This document shows positions 1 to 8,105 of a stretch of 23,809 nt of DNA, one piece after another. This DNA comes from JADJOY01 sp964450125 (GTDB lineage: Bacteria > JADJOY01), in the NCBI GenBank assembly GCA_964450125.1, contig CAYVDO010000080.1:1-23809 (forward strand), written 5' to 3'. The first letter of the stretch is position 1, and each line of letters opens with the position of its first letter. The position numbers and the translations under genes were made by a program. The notes beneath the pieces are model-generated. The model searched no databases. It saw only the letters and a program-made list of their open reading frames with translations, and was not told the DNA's origin.

Positions 1-916
1 GCGCCAGCCCCTGCTGGCCGAGCACGTCCGCCACGGTCGCCACGGCAGCGTGGAGCCGCTCCCACACGCGGCGCTCGGTTTCGCCCAGACGCGCCGCGTC
101 GAGATCCGCGCGCGCCACGCGCGGCACGAGCGGCGCATCCTGGCGCGAATCGAGCTCGGCCTTCACCACCGCCAGCGGGCAGCGCTCACGAATCGCACGG
201 AACAAGACCTGCGGGGTCGCGACGGCGATCGGCCGCGACACCACGGTGTCGCCCTCCAGGAAGCGATGGTCCGCCCCTTCCCAGCCGACGCATTCGACCA
301 CCCGCTCGCCGGCGTGCCCCACCAGCAACGCCGGAAGCTCCGCCTCCCGCACCACTCCCATCTCGATCAGCACCTCGCCCTGGCGGCGACGCTCGGCGTA
401 CATGCGCTGCAGCGACCGCTGCAGCTCGGCCATCGTGATCTTGCCGCGCTCGAGGAGGTACGTGCCGAAGAACTCGCCCGTGAAGGCGGCGGCGACGTCG
501 ACCACGTTGCCTTCGACGAACGCGATGCGCGTCGACGCGCGCCCGCGCTCCACCACCACGGTGCCGGAGCGCTGCTCGCGATGAACGCGCGCCAGCAGCA
601 GCGCCAGCGACTCTTGCGGCGCACGCACCACGTCCGCGGGCGCCGCCGCGGACGCCGGGCGCGCCAGCAGCGCCTCGGGCACGTCGCCGAGCACCAGCCC
701 GGGCAGCTGCACCGCGCCCGCGCCGGCGAGGATGCGGAGACTGCGCCAGAGCTCGTCCAGTTGCAGGCCCGAGCGCACCACGAGCTGGCGCACGTCCGCC
801 TGGCCGTCGACCAGCGTGTAGACGAAGAACTCGCGGGCGCTGATCGAGAGCAACCGGACGTCGACCGAGGGGACGGCCTCCGGAATCACCGTCAGCGTGC
901 TCGCATCGATACCCAT
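1..916 (-). CDS. DUF4388/PATAN-type regulatory protein (partial, cut by left edge)
   Basis: Reading the minus strand from the ATG at 916-914 gives an open frame with no stop to base 1 (about 305 residues seen). The preceding in-frame stop is the TGA that ends the upstream nucleotidyltransferase, and no other ATG, GTG or TTG lies between, so this start is well supported. The first ~75 residues look like a winged-helix-type segment (SAREFFVYTLVDGQADVRQL, then a helix pair ending in GAGAVQLPG). Residues ~105-230 have the DUF4388 layout: SGTVVVERG, IAFVEGNVVDV, FFGTYLLERGKITMAELQ, RRQGEVLIEMGVV and a later Trp-Glu-Gly segment. Proteins of this family are cytoplasmic and are often linked to two-component, motility or polarity signalling in Myxococcota and cyanobacteria; the target here is unknown. 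It lies 66 bp downstream of the nucleotidyltransferase and is probably co-transcribed with it. Confidence 0.8.
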   Translation of the reverse strand, partial: MGIDASTLTVIPEAVPSVDVRLLSISAREFFVYTLVDGQADVRQLVVRSGLQLDELWRSLRILAGAGAVQLPGLVLGDVPEALLARPASAAAPADVVRAPQESLALLLARVHREQRSGTVVVERGRASTRIAFVEGNVVDVAAAFTGEFFGTYLLERGKITMAELQRSLQRMYAERRRQGEVLIEMGVVREAELPALLVGHAGERVVECVGWEGADHRFLEGDTVVSRPIAVATPQVLFRAIRERCPLAVVKAELDSRQDAPLVPRVARADLDAARLGETERRVWERLHAAVATVADVLGQQGLA

Positions 917-982
917 GGGTTCGCCGAGGCTGGCAGCAACTCGGATCTCACGATCGACCGTAGACCCGTCGACCTGCGTGGG

Positions 983-1756
983 TCAACCGACGCGGTAGCT
1001 GAGCGTCACGCGCCGTCGATCCAGATCCGCGCGCAGTGACGCGAGCGAGTCAGGCGTGCCGGCGTCGCTCCAATAGCCGCTGTAGACGAGCCCGAAGAGT
1101 CGCGCGCCCTCGCGGACCAGCGGCAGGTAAAGATGCTGGGTGCTGCTGGAGGCACCCGGCCACGGGATACGGCTCACGATCGCGGGCTCCACGATCTGGA
1201 CACCCGTGAACATGAGCGCCGTGAGGTCGGTGGTGGGCGGCGGCACGCCCAGGAAGCTCCGGATTCGCCCCGACGCGTCGATCGCGATCTCACCGTAGCG
1301 CGCACTTTCCGGATCAGGCCTGAGCGCGAGCGTGGCCAACGAGCCCGACGCGTGATGCAGGCGCGCCAGCGCCGCCAGATCCACGTCGTGAACGATGTCC
1401 GCGTTAACCACCACGAACGGACCGGTGTCGAGCCAGTCTGCGAGGTTCCGGACTGCCCCGCCCGTGCCGAGGATCTCGGGCTCCTCGGAATAGTGCGCCG
1501 AGACGCCGTAGGCCGAGCCGTCGCCCACGGCATCGCGAATCTGATCGCCCAAGTGGTGGAGGTTGATCGCCACCTCACGCACGCCGTAATGCCGTAACCA
1601 ACCGAGCGCGTAGGCGATCAGCGGCTGTCCCGCGACCGGCACCAGTGGCTTGGGGATGGTGTTGGTGAGCGGCCTGAGGCGCTCGCCCTTCCCCGCGGCG
1701 AGCACCAGCGCACGGCGCGGGATCGGAGCCGGCGAAGCGTTGGATGACGTGGTCAT
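983..1756 (-). CDS. Sugar-1-phosphate nucleotidyltransferase, MurU-like
   Basis: A 257-residue protein of the NTP_transferase (Rossmann-like) family that couples a sugar-1-phosphate to an NTP, releasing pyrophosphate. The signature LVLAAGKGERLRPLT...PKPLVPVAG spans residues ~17-43. ILGTGGAVRN (~95-104) and the metal-binding VVVNAD ending at Asp120 follow. The ATG at 1756 is preferred over the longer frame starting at 1795 because the conserved fold begins shortly after it and GGGGA lies just upstream. Substrate cannot be fixed from sequence: MurNAc-1-phosphate uridylyltransferase (MurU) and mannose-1-phosphate guanylyltransferase share these motifs. The same-strand AmgK-like kinase at 4531-5571 favours a MurU-type salvage role. 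It is divergent from the EamA transporter. Confidence 0.85.
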   Translation of the reverse strand: MTTSSNASPAPIPRRALVLAAGKGERLRPLTNTIPKPLVPVAGQPLIAYALGWLRHYGVREVAINLHHLGDQIRDAVGDGSAYGVSAHYSEEPEILGTGGAVRNLADWLDTGPFVVVNADIVHDVDLAALARLHHASGSLATLALRPDPESARYGEIAIDASGRIRSFLGVPPPTTDLTALMFTGVQIVEPAIVSRIPWPGASSSTQHLYLPLVREGARLFGLVYSGYWSDAGTPDSLASLRADLDRRRVTLSYRVG

Positions 1757-1856
1757 GAATCCCCGGAGCGGACGCAGCGGTCGCGAGCACCGCACCTCGA
1801 TCCGCTACATTCAAGCACCTCGCGCGTTCCCCGTCCGCCGTCCCGATCCTTCGCTC

Positions 1857-2753
1857 ATGACCCGAACCGATTCCGCGTGGACGGCGCGACTCGCGCTCAT
1901 CGGCGCTTCGCTCCTCTGGTCCGGCAACAGCGCCTTCATCAAGGGCGCGGCACTCACGAGCTGGCAGGTCGCGAGCTTCCGCTCCGGCGTCGCGGCGCTG
2001 GTCTTTCTCGCGGTGCTTCCGGACGCACGGCGTTGGCCCAGCCCGCGCGCGGTGCTGGTCGGTGCGGCCTACGCCGGCACGATGCTCTCGTACGCCCTCG
2101 CCAACAAGCTCACCACCGGCGCCAGCGCCGTCTTCCTGCAGGCCACGGCACCGTTGTGGGTGATGCTCCTCGCACCCTGGCTGCTGGGCGAGCACGCCAG
2201 CCGCCGCGACGTGATCGCAATGGTGGCGCTCACTGCCGGGATGGCACTCTTCTTCGTGTCGAGCGACCCGCCTTCGAGCACCGCGCCTGCACCCTTCGCC
2301 GGCAACGTGCTCGGCGTGGTCGCCGGAATCACCTGGGGCCTCACCGTGATCGGCTTTCGGCGACTGCGAATGAGCGAGCGTCCCGGCGAGCCGAGCGCCG
2401 TTCCCTCGGCGCTGGTCGTGGGAAACGTGATCGCATTCGGGTTCGGGCTCGCTCCCGCGCTCCCAGTTCACACCGTCCGGCCCGTCGACGTCGCGATCGT
2501 GCTCTGGCTGGGCGCGCTGGCGATTCCCGTCGCTTACCTGCTCTTCACCCGTGGCTTGCGCCGCGTGCCGGCGCTCGAAGCCTCGCTCATCTGCCTCATC
2601 GAGCCCGTGCTCACTCCCATCTGGACCTGGCTCGCCCACGATGAGCGCCCGAACGACTGGTCACTCGCAGGTGGCGCGGTGATCCTCGTCACCACCACCT
2701 TCAAGACCGTGCTCGACACCCGCGCGCTTCCACGTGCGCTCCCGAGCCGGTGA
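1857..2753 (+). CDS. EamA/DMT-superfamily transporter
   Basis: A 298-residue inner-membrane protein with about ten hydrophobic segments in two homologous EamA halves, the usual length for the drug/metabolite transporter superfamily. The first helix contains LIGASLLWSGNSAFIKGA, typical of the family N-terminus. The second half starts near GNVLGVVAGITWGLTV, and its end (ASLICLIEPVLTPIWTWL) is the conserved penultimate segment. The frame is open upstream to 1650, but that part is not hydrophobic and overlaps the divergent gene, so ATG 1857 was chosen. No good Shine-Dalgarno is visible. Substrate is unknown; relatives export amino acids or other metabolites. It lies head-to-head with the MurU-like gene across 100 bp and is the first gene of the plus-strand block between the AmgK-like and MurU-like genes. 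Confidence 0.88.
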   Translation: MTRTDSAWTARLALIGASLLWSGNSAFIKGAALTSWQVASFRSGVAALVFLAVLPDARRWPSPRAVLVGAAYAGTMLSYALANKLTTGASAVFLQATAPLWVMLLAPWLLGEHASRRDVIAMVALTAGMALFFVSSDPPSSTAPAPFAGNVLGVVAGITWGLTVIGFRRLRMSERPGEPSAVPSALVVGNVIAFGFGLAPALPVHTVRPVDVAIVLWLGALAIPVAYLLFTRGLRRVPALEASLICLIEPVLTPIWTWLAHDERPNDWSLAGGAVILVTTTFKTVLDTRALPRALPSR

Positions 2754-2781
2754 AGCGCGAATCTGCAACTGCTTCCCGCGA

Positions 2782-2787
2782 TATGAT
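2782..2787 (+). promoter_or_regulatory. Candidate -10 box of a leaderless promoter
   Basis: TATGAT at 2782-2787 matches five of six bases of TATAAT and ends 7 nt before the ATG at 2795, so transcription would begin at or next to the start codon. No convincing -35 hexamer is seen 16-18 bp upstream. The same bases also hold an in-frame ATG (2783), so the start of the small protein depends on whether this is promoter or coding sequence. Confidence 0.4.
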
Positions 2788-2794
2788 TCGCTCC

Positions 2795-3031
2795 ATGGCT
2801 CGCAGATTGCCGGGATGGATCGACACACCACCCGCGAGCGACGTCTCGCGCTCGAGCCCGAACGAACGCCTCGAGCTCTTCGTGCAGGCGTGCAACCTGT
2901 CCACCGAGATCCTCCGCGGCCGCGCCGACGCCCGCGAGGTGCTCGCACGGCGCGTGCCCCTCTCACCCGAGTCCGAGCGCCTGTGGCTCCGCCTCGTCGC
3001 CGAGGGACGGCGTGCACGAGAAGCTCGCTAA
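2795..3031 (+). CDS. Small hypothetical protein, companion of the nucleotidyltransferase
   Basis: A 78-residue soluble protein if it starts at ATG 2795; in-frame alternatives are ATG 2783 and GTG 2750. The body (PNERLELFVQACNLSTEI, then LSPESERLWLRLVAEG) is a short helical protein of a type that I recall, without a search, preceding AbiEii/MNT-like nucleotidyltransferase genes. The helices and Ser-Pro-Glu spacing are visible; the association is recollection. Its last 20 bases overlap the GTG start of the nucleotidyltransferase, which suggests translational coupling and a joint function, perhaps as a toxin-antitoxin-like pair. No DNA-binding motif is evident. Confidence 0.65.
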   Translation: MARRLPGWIDTPPASDVSRSSPNERLELFVQACNLSTEILRGRADAREVLARRVPLSPESERLWLRLVAEGRRAREAR

Positions 3032-3581
3032 CCTCGTCGACGTCGTCACGACGCTCGTCGATCGACTCGAGTCGCAGCAAGTCCCCTACGCACTCGGCGG
3101 TGCGATCGCGCTGAGCGCCTGGTCCGACCCGCGCGCCACCACGAACGTCGACCTCACCATCTGGGCACAGGGAGACGACCTCGCGACCGCGCTCGAAGTC
3201 CTGCGTGAAGCCGGTGTCGTGATCGACACCGCCACAGCGCTCCACGAAGCCGCCGAGCGCGGACTCGTGGTGGGCCGCGTCGATGCCTATCGAGTCGACG
3301 TGTTCACGCCCAGCATTCCGTTCTACGACGAAGTACTCGCCCGCCGACGCCGCGTTCGGATCGCGGATCGCGACACCTGGGTCCTGTCAGCCGAGTGCCT
3401 CGCCGTGTTCAAGATGCTGTTCTTCCGCAGAAGCGAGCGTTACCCCATGGGCTCCCGAACGATTCCAAGACGTCTTCTCGATCCTACAAATCGTCTCGCC
3501 TCTCCCGATCCGCCGTGGCGCAACCGCTGCCACCCCGGACTCGAGTGTCTTCGTCGAGCTTTTCGACGTGTGGAACAATGA
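3012..3581 (+). CDS. MNT/AbiEii-like nucleotidyltransferase with replaced C-terminus
   Basis: A GTG-started frame of 189 residues. The first ~140 residues look like a small nucleotidyltransferase-fold protein: N-terminal helix, VPYALGGAIALSAWSD with the Gly-Gly motif, then ATTNVDLTIW where the DxD metal site is expected, a YRVDVFTP strand, and LSAECLAVFKMLFFRR. After FFRR (about base 3430) family members usually continue with a Lys-Asp-rich helical tail. Here the frame becomes Arg/Pro-rich and non-globular, while the +1-shifted frame becomes protein-like and leads into the HEPN gene. The first metal-site Asp appears to be Asn (NVDL). Family members act as antitoxins in MNT-HEPN systems or as nucleotidyltransferase toxins. 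This copy is probably 3'-truncated and may be inactive. Confidence 0.7.
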   Translation: MHEKLANLVDVVTTLVDRLESQQVPYALGGAIALSAWSDPRATTNVDLTIWAQGDDLATALEVLREAGVVIDTATALHEAAERGLVVGRVDAYRVDVFTPSIPFYDEVLARRRRVRIADRDTWVLSAECLAVFKMLFFRRSERYPMGSRTIPRRLLDPTNRLASPDPPWRNRCHPGLECLRRAFRRVEQ

Positions 3582-4506
3582 AGGCGGCTCCTGCATCTCG
3601 TACATCGACGAACTCGTTGGGCGGGAAGGGTACTGGGAGGAGCGAGATCGGCGGTCGCTCTCACGTACGGCGACCCGCCGGCTCGTCCAAGGCGTGCAAC
3701 GGGTTGCGCAGACGCTCAGACTCGACCCGATCTCGCTGACAGTCCCGCCTCCAAGCGGCCCTGGCGCCGCAAGAACAAGGAAGCTGTGGCGCGTGATCCA
3801 GTGGTTCGATCGCGCAACGCTGTCGACGGATCCGCTCTTCAAGGTGGTTTCTTACGTCATGGCTCTCGAAGCGCTCGTGCTGGGAGGAGAGTCGGAGGTG
3901 GGCCGAAAATCGAACTTCGGCGACCGACTCGGCGTTCTCTTGGGCGAGAACGACGAGCAACGCAGCGCGATTCGCGAGTTCGGCGACCGGCTCTACCAGA
4001 TGCGCAACGACGCTGTTCACGGATCGGTCCTCGCCCTCAATCCACTGGCGACACGTGCGAGAGCCACGCGTCGCGATCCGTGGGAGCTGACGCCATTCGG
4101 CCAGAGCGGCGCGTACGAGTGGTTGATCCGCCCCGTCGCTCGGGCGGCGATTCTTTCGGGACTGGCGCTGATCGCTCGTTCGGATGATCCGGATTTCCGC
4201 AACGAACTGAAGAAGGGATTTGACAAAATCGGCGGAACACCGACGAAACACACTCGCGACGATGCTCCATTCGCCTACCTGTCGTGGTGCTCGAAGACCG
4301 ATGACAGTCCCGCGACTCACCGGGTCGTCGAGCAGGGCACAGCCGAGTTCGTTCGAAGCGAAATTCGTGCGTGGTGGAGCGAGCTTGCATCGAGCGTCTG
4401 GCTGCCACCGCGAACGCTCGTCCCGGCCCTGCGTGATCCTGACTCGCCGGAGGTTCGGTATCGGTTCGACGACGAGCTTCGAAGTGAGTGGCAGGCGGAA
4501 GCCTGA
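3568..4506 (+). CDS. Apea-like HEPN-domain protein, N-terminally truncated
   Basis: The frame is open from within the nucleotidyltransferase (back to 3283) to the TGA at 4506; protein-like sequence begins near 3430 (PERFQDVFSILQIVSP). The coordinates use the GTG at 3568, which overlaps the preceding stop by 14 nt and could serve by re-initiation (312 residues). The true start is uncertain. The HEPN signature is clear: MALEALVLGG, then a helix, then LYQMRNDAVHGS, which contains the R-x4-H motif of HEPN RNases. The long C-terminal part is not recognised. HEPN proteins commonly cleave RNA in toxin-antitoxin or antiphage systems. Third-position G+C is visibly lower than in neighbouring genes, suggesting horizontal origin. 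It converges on the AmgK-like gene with a 24-bp gap. Confidence 0.65.
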   Translation: MWNNEGGSCISYIDELVGREGYWEERDRRSLSRTATRRLVQGVQRVAQTLRLDPISLTVPPPSGPGAARTRKLWRVIQWFDRATLSTDPLFKVVSYVMALEALVLGGESEVGRKSNFGDRLGVLLGENDEQRSAIREFGDRLYQMRNDAVHGSVLALNPLATRARATRRDPWELTPFGQSGAYEWLIRPVARAAILSGLALIARSDDPDFRNELKKGFDKIGGTPTKHTRDDAPFAYLSWCSKTDDSPATHRVVEQGTAEFVRSEIRAWWSELASSVWLPPRTLVPALRDPDSPEVRYRFDDELRSEWQAEA

Positions 4507-4530
4507 CGAACAGTCACGTTTGACGAGCCA

Positions 4531-5571
4531 TCAGCCGTGGTCCGCGAGGATGGGGTCGAGGTGGGCGGTGAGCGCGGCGAGCTCGGGCGATCGGGATAGG
4601 CAGGCGCGGACGCGGGCGACGGTGCGGGGCACGGCCTCGAGGTAGCCGGTCTTGCCACGCTGGGTGGCCTGGAAGCCGAACGTGCCGAGGGCCTTGAGCC
4701 CGCGCTGGATGCTCATGCGGTCGAAGTCGGCGACGAATTCGTCGCGGGCGGGAACGGGAACTCCGGCGCCGGCGAGGCGCTGGCGCTGCTCCTCGAGGTG
4801 GCTCGCGATCTCAGTCTCGTCGAGATCCAGGTACGAGTCGCGAAGCAACGACGCGAGGTCGTAGACCACGGGCCCGAGGCGGGCGTCCTGAAAGTCGACG
4901 ACGCGAATGGTCTCGACGCCCTGAACGAGCAGATTGCGGCTGTGGTAGTCGCGGTGGACGAAGATCCGCGGCAGGCGCGCGAGACTCGCCACGAGTGTTG
5001 CGAAGCCGGCGCGCAAGGCGCTGCGGTCAGCGTCGCCGAGTGCCACTCGCCACAACCCCTCGATGGTGTGGGTGACGAAGAAGTCGAGCTCCCAGCCGAG
5101 CTTGGTTTCGTCGAAGAAGCGTGTGTGAGCAGGTGTGAGCGCCGGCTCGGCGGCGCTGGCGTCGCGGCAAAGGCGTACGAGCACGTCGAGCGCCGCGCGA
5201 TAGAGCGCGCGGCGGCGTTCGGCCGATGCCGCCCTCAGCTCTTCCTGCAACACGCGGTCACCGAGGTCTTCGAGAAGGTAAAGCCCAGCGTCGCGATCGC
5301 GGGCGTAGATCTCCGGCACACCAACGCCGTGATGGCGGAGGTGTCGCGCAAGGGCCACGAAATCGTCACCGCAGCCGTCGTCCCCTGCCGGCCGCGGATC
5401 GTGCATGAGCATCGCGCTGGCAGGCGCCGCGGCTGGCGCCTCCGCGAGCCACACCCGATGGAACGAGCGCACGCTCGCGTCGCCAGCGAGCGTCTCCACG
5501 CGCGCCGCGTTCGCCGCCCCGCCGAATGCGAGCCGAATGACCCCCGCGATGCGCCCCGCGTGCAGCGTCAT
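4531..5571 (-). CDS. Aminoglycoside-phosphotransferase-fold kinase, AmgK-like
   Basis: A 346-residue cytoplasmic kinase of the APH/choline-kinase fold. Visible motifs are GDASVRSFHRV near the start (ATP-binding strands), LYLLEDLGDRVLQ (97-109), the catalytic loop IFVHRDYHSRNLLV (His206, Asp208, Asn213) and VVDFQDARLGPVVYDLASLL (metal-binding Asp226). AmgK phosphorylates MurNAc/GlcNAc at C1, making the substrate of MurU. The match in length and motifs, plus a MurU-like gene on the same strand, supports this role; other small-molecule kinase roles remain possible. The ATG at 5571 overlaps the TGA of the upstream lipoprotein gene as ATGA, so the two are translationally coupled. Confidence 0.85.
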   Translation of the reverse strand: MTLHAGRIAGVIRLAFGGAANAARVETLAGDASVRSFHRVWLAEAPAAAPASAMLMHDPRPAGDDGCGDDFVALARHLRHHGVGVPEIYARDRDAGLYLLEDLGDRVLQEELRAASAERRRALYRAALDVLVRLCRDASAAEPALTPAHTRFFDETKLGWELDFFVTHTIEGLWRVALGDADRSALRAGFATLVASLARLPRIFVHRDYHSRNLLVQGVETIRVVDFQDARLGPVVYDLASLLRDSYLDLDETEIASHLEEQRQRLAGAGVPVPARDEFVADFDRMSIQRGLKALGTFGFQATQRGKTGYLEAVPRTVARVRACLSRSPELAALTAHLDPILADHG

Positions 5572-7934
5572 TCGAGCACGCGTGACGCCAGCGGGAAGAG
5601 ATCGGCGACCACGATGGCGCGTAGCGCGGCGGGCAGCGCGATGCCGTCGGGCACGCGCAGCGTGACACTCGCGAGGTCGCCCGAGGCGTTTGCGGTGGCG
5701 GCGAGCGCCTTGCGGTAGTCGAGCTGCACCGCGCGGCCGGTCGTGTCGTCCACGAGCACGATCGCGGGCAAGTGCTCGGCGAGCGTGTAACCGGGCGCCG
5801 TGAAGCGCGCGGTGATCTCGTGATCGGCACGTTCGATGGCGGTCACCTCGACGTCCGCGGGGCGCTGATTCGCGGCACCGTCGTAGACTTCACCGCGGAT
5901 CGTGCCCACCGACACGAACTCGCCGGCGCCGTTGCAAAGCTGGAAGAGCGTCAGGAAGGTGCCGATGAGCCCGAGATCGGAGCAACCGGCCCGCGCCACC
6001 ATCGAGGTGCCGGCGTCGAAGCGGCCTTCTGCATCGAATTGGGACGCGAGCCGGAAATCGTCGATGGGAATCGGCGGCCCGCCGGTGACGAGCGTCAGCC
6101 CTGTGCCGTTCATCGCGAACGAGGCGCCGTCGAGGGTGCCGTCGAGAGCCACCAGCGAAGGCGTGGCCGGATCGATCACCGTGCCGTCAGCGCCCGCCTT
6201 ACCGGTCATCATCCACAGCACGAACTGGCCGGGCCGGCTCTCGATGACGCTCGCCAGAAAGTCGAGGCTGTCGAAGCCGATCTGGTTGAGGCTCACGATG
6301 ATCGGCGGTTGATAGGGCGCCAGGTTGCGGATCTCGAAGGCTGGCGCGCGTTCGCTGGTCACCGCGAACGAAGGTGGCGCAGTGGTTTCCCGAACGGTGT
6401 CGAACGTGAACCGGTGGCTCACCGATCCACCGCGTCCGCCGCTCGCGCTGAATCGTGCGGACACGTCGAGCTGGTACGTGGCGCCCGCCGCCAGCAGCGT
6501 GCGCGGCACCAGGTTGATCCATTGCCCGCCACCCTGCTCGACCACCTCCCATTCCACCGCCGGCTCGGAACGGACGGAAACGCTGGGCACGTCGAAGCGC
6601 GCCAGCAGCGTGTCGCCGCCTTCGCGGACCACCAGGCGCACGGCGAACGCGGCGCCGCGCTGCACTGGCTCCGGTACCTCGGCGAAGCTTCGGCCACCGG
6701 GGGTCACGTAGTAGAGCGCGGCGCCCTCGTCGCCGAGGTCGGAGGCGGGCGAGGTGTTGCAGCGCGCGTCGGAGGTCGAGGCGCAGTAGCCGTACGGAAC
6801 GCCGTGAATGCTGCCGTCCTCGGAACCGAGGTAGACGCGGTCCTCGCCGAGGACCGGCGAGGAGTTGAGGTCGTTTCGATCTTGGGTGGTGGCGTCGTAC
6901 GACCACGCGCGCGTGCCGTCGGGATTCACGGCGTAGAGGCTGCCGTCGGTGGAGCCCACGTAGACGGTGCCGTCGGCGCCGAGCGCCGGTGAGCCGTAGA
7001 TGTGCGAGCTGGTGGCGAAGTCCCAGCGCTTCTCGCCGCTCGCGCCGTCCAGGGCGTAGAGCCTGCTGTCCCAACCACCGATGTAGAGCGTGCCGTCCTG
7101 CGCGCGCGCAGGGCTCGAGCTGACCGGGCCGTTCAGGAACTTCCGCCACAGGCAATTGCCGTCTTCGGAAACCGCGTAGACGAAGAAGTCCATGCCGCCG
7201 AAGACCGCCGAGCCGTCCTCGCGGGTGGTGGCCGCAGACCACACGGCGCCGAACGGGATCGGGCCGACGAAGAAGCTGAATCGCTCGCTGCCGTCGGGTT
7301 CGAGCGAGTACATGCGGTAATCGTCGTTCCCCGCCCACAGCCGTCCGCCGCGGCCGATCACCACGTTGCCCTCGAACCACGTGCTCGGCCCGCCTGCGGG
7401 AGGTAGGTCGCTGCAGCGGTTTCCCTGGCCTTCGTCGGGCGAACCCGATTGGTGATGGGCGGTGAATCGCCAGCGCTCGTTTCCGTCGGCATCGAGGGCG
7501 TAGAGGCGGCCGTCGCCGGAGCCGAAGTAGATCGTGCCGTCGGCGGCGACACTCGCCGCCGAATCGATGATCTCGCCGGTCGGAAAGCTCCACGCGAGCG
7601 AGCCGTCGGGGGCGAGGGCGTAAAACGTACGATCCGCCGAGCCCACCAGCACGCGCCCGTCCTCCCCCACCACGGGCACGCTGAAGATGCCCTTGCCGGT
7701 GGCGTAGCGCCACGGCGCTTCGCCGGGCGCCGAGGTGCGCGGCGGGCGGATCGGGCTGAGACCGTCGTTGGCCGCCGTGCGACGCATCATCGGCCACGGC
7801 GAGGTCGCCGACGTCGGCACCTCGTAGCGATACGACACGCGCCCGGCGTCGCTGCCGCAGCCAGCAAGCCACGACACCGCCATTCCTGCGAGCGCCAAGG
7901 CCCACGCACCCCGGGCATCACGCCACATCGTCAT
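5568..7934 (-). CDS. Lipoprotein with PQQ-like beta-propeller
   Basis: A 788-residue exported protein. The ATG at 7934 has GGAGG five bases upstream. Residues 1-26 form a lipoprotein signal ending in LAGC (Cys26). From ~80 to ~400 come repeated PQQ/YVTN-type blades with the pattern (V/I)(Y/L)xGSxDGxLYALxxDGxxxWxF, e.g. VGSADRTFYALAPDG, FGSGDGRLYALDADG, IGGWDSRLYALDGASG and VGSTDGSLYAVNPDG. The C-terminal ~380 residues are beta-rich and not recognised; they contain an Ig-like segment (VRLVVREGGDTLLARFDVP). Repeats of this type occur in BamB-like scaffolds, in dehydrogenases and in proteins of unknown role; cofactor residues cannot be assigned. The tight coupling to the AmgK-like kinase is unexpected for an envelope lipoprotein. 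Confidence 0.88.
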   Translation of the reverse strand: MTMWRDARGAWALALAGMAVSWLAGCGSDAGRVSYRYEVPTSATSPWPMMRRTAANDGLSPIRPPRTSAPGEAPWRYATGKGIFSVPVVGEDGRVLVGSADRTFYALAPDGSLAWSFPTGEIIDSAASVAADGTIYFGSGDGRLYALDADGNERWRFTAHHQSGSPDEGQGNRCSDLPPAGGPSTWFEGNVVIGRGGRLWAGNDDYRMYSLEPDGSERFSFFVGPIPFGAVWSAATTREDGSAVFGGMDFFVYAVSEDGNCLWRKFLNGPVSSSPARAQDGTLYIGGWDSRLYALDGASGEKRWDFATSSHIYGSPALGADGTVYVGSTDGSLYAVNPDGTRAWSYDATTQDRNDLNSSPVLGEDRVYLGSEDGSIHGVPYGYCASTSDARCNTSPASDLGDEGAALYYVTPGGRSFAEVPEPVQRGAAFAVRLVVREGGDTLLARFDVPSVSVRSEPAVEWEVVEQGGGQWINLVPRTLLAAGATYQLDVSARFSASGGRGGSVSHRFTFDTVRETTAPPSFAVTSERAPAFEIRNLAPYQPPIIVSLNQIGFDSLDFLASVIESRPGQFVLWMMTGKAGADGTVIDPATPSLVALDGTLDGASFAMNGTGLTLVTGGPPIPIDDFRLASQFDAEGRFDAGTSMVARAGCSDLGLIGTFLTLFQLCNGAGEFVSVGTIRGEVYDGAANQRPADVEVTAIERADHEITARFTAPGYTLAEHLPAIVLVDDTTGRAVQLDYRKALAATANASGDLASVTLRVPDGIALPAALRAIVVADLFPLASRVLE

Positions 7935-7968
7935 TCCCGCCTCCGTGCTCGTCCGTGCTCGGGGCGCG

Positions 7969-7974
7969 ATCCTA
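7969..7974 (-). promoter_or_regulatory. Candidate -10 box for the lipoprotein-kinase operon
   Basis: On the minus strand TAGGAT lies at 7974-7969, four of six matches to TATAAT, about 34 nt upstream of the ATG at 7934 and its GGAGG ribosome site. This would give a short 5' leader of roughly 28 nt. No clear -35 box is visible. Confidence 0.35.
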
Positions 7975-8105
7975 CCCGACCCACGCACGAAGCGCGCCGT
8001 GACGCGCGCCGCGACGGTTGAGTGCATGCGCCCGCTCGGGCTATCTCGACACGATTCGCCCTCGCCCCGAACGATCATGCGCGCACGACGGCATCCCGGA
8101 ATCCC

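Noticed and set aside
50..1039. A 329-codon plus-strand frame near the left edge
   Set aside because: It is antisense to the DUF4388-type gene, and its composition (His/Arg/Gln-rich) is typical of shadow frames.
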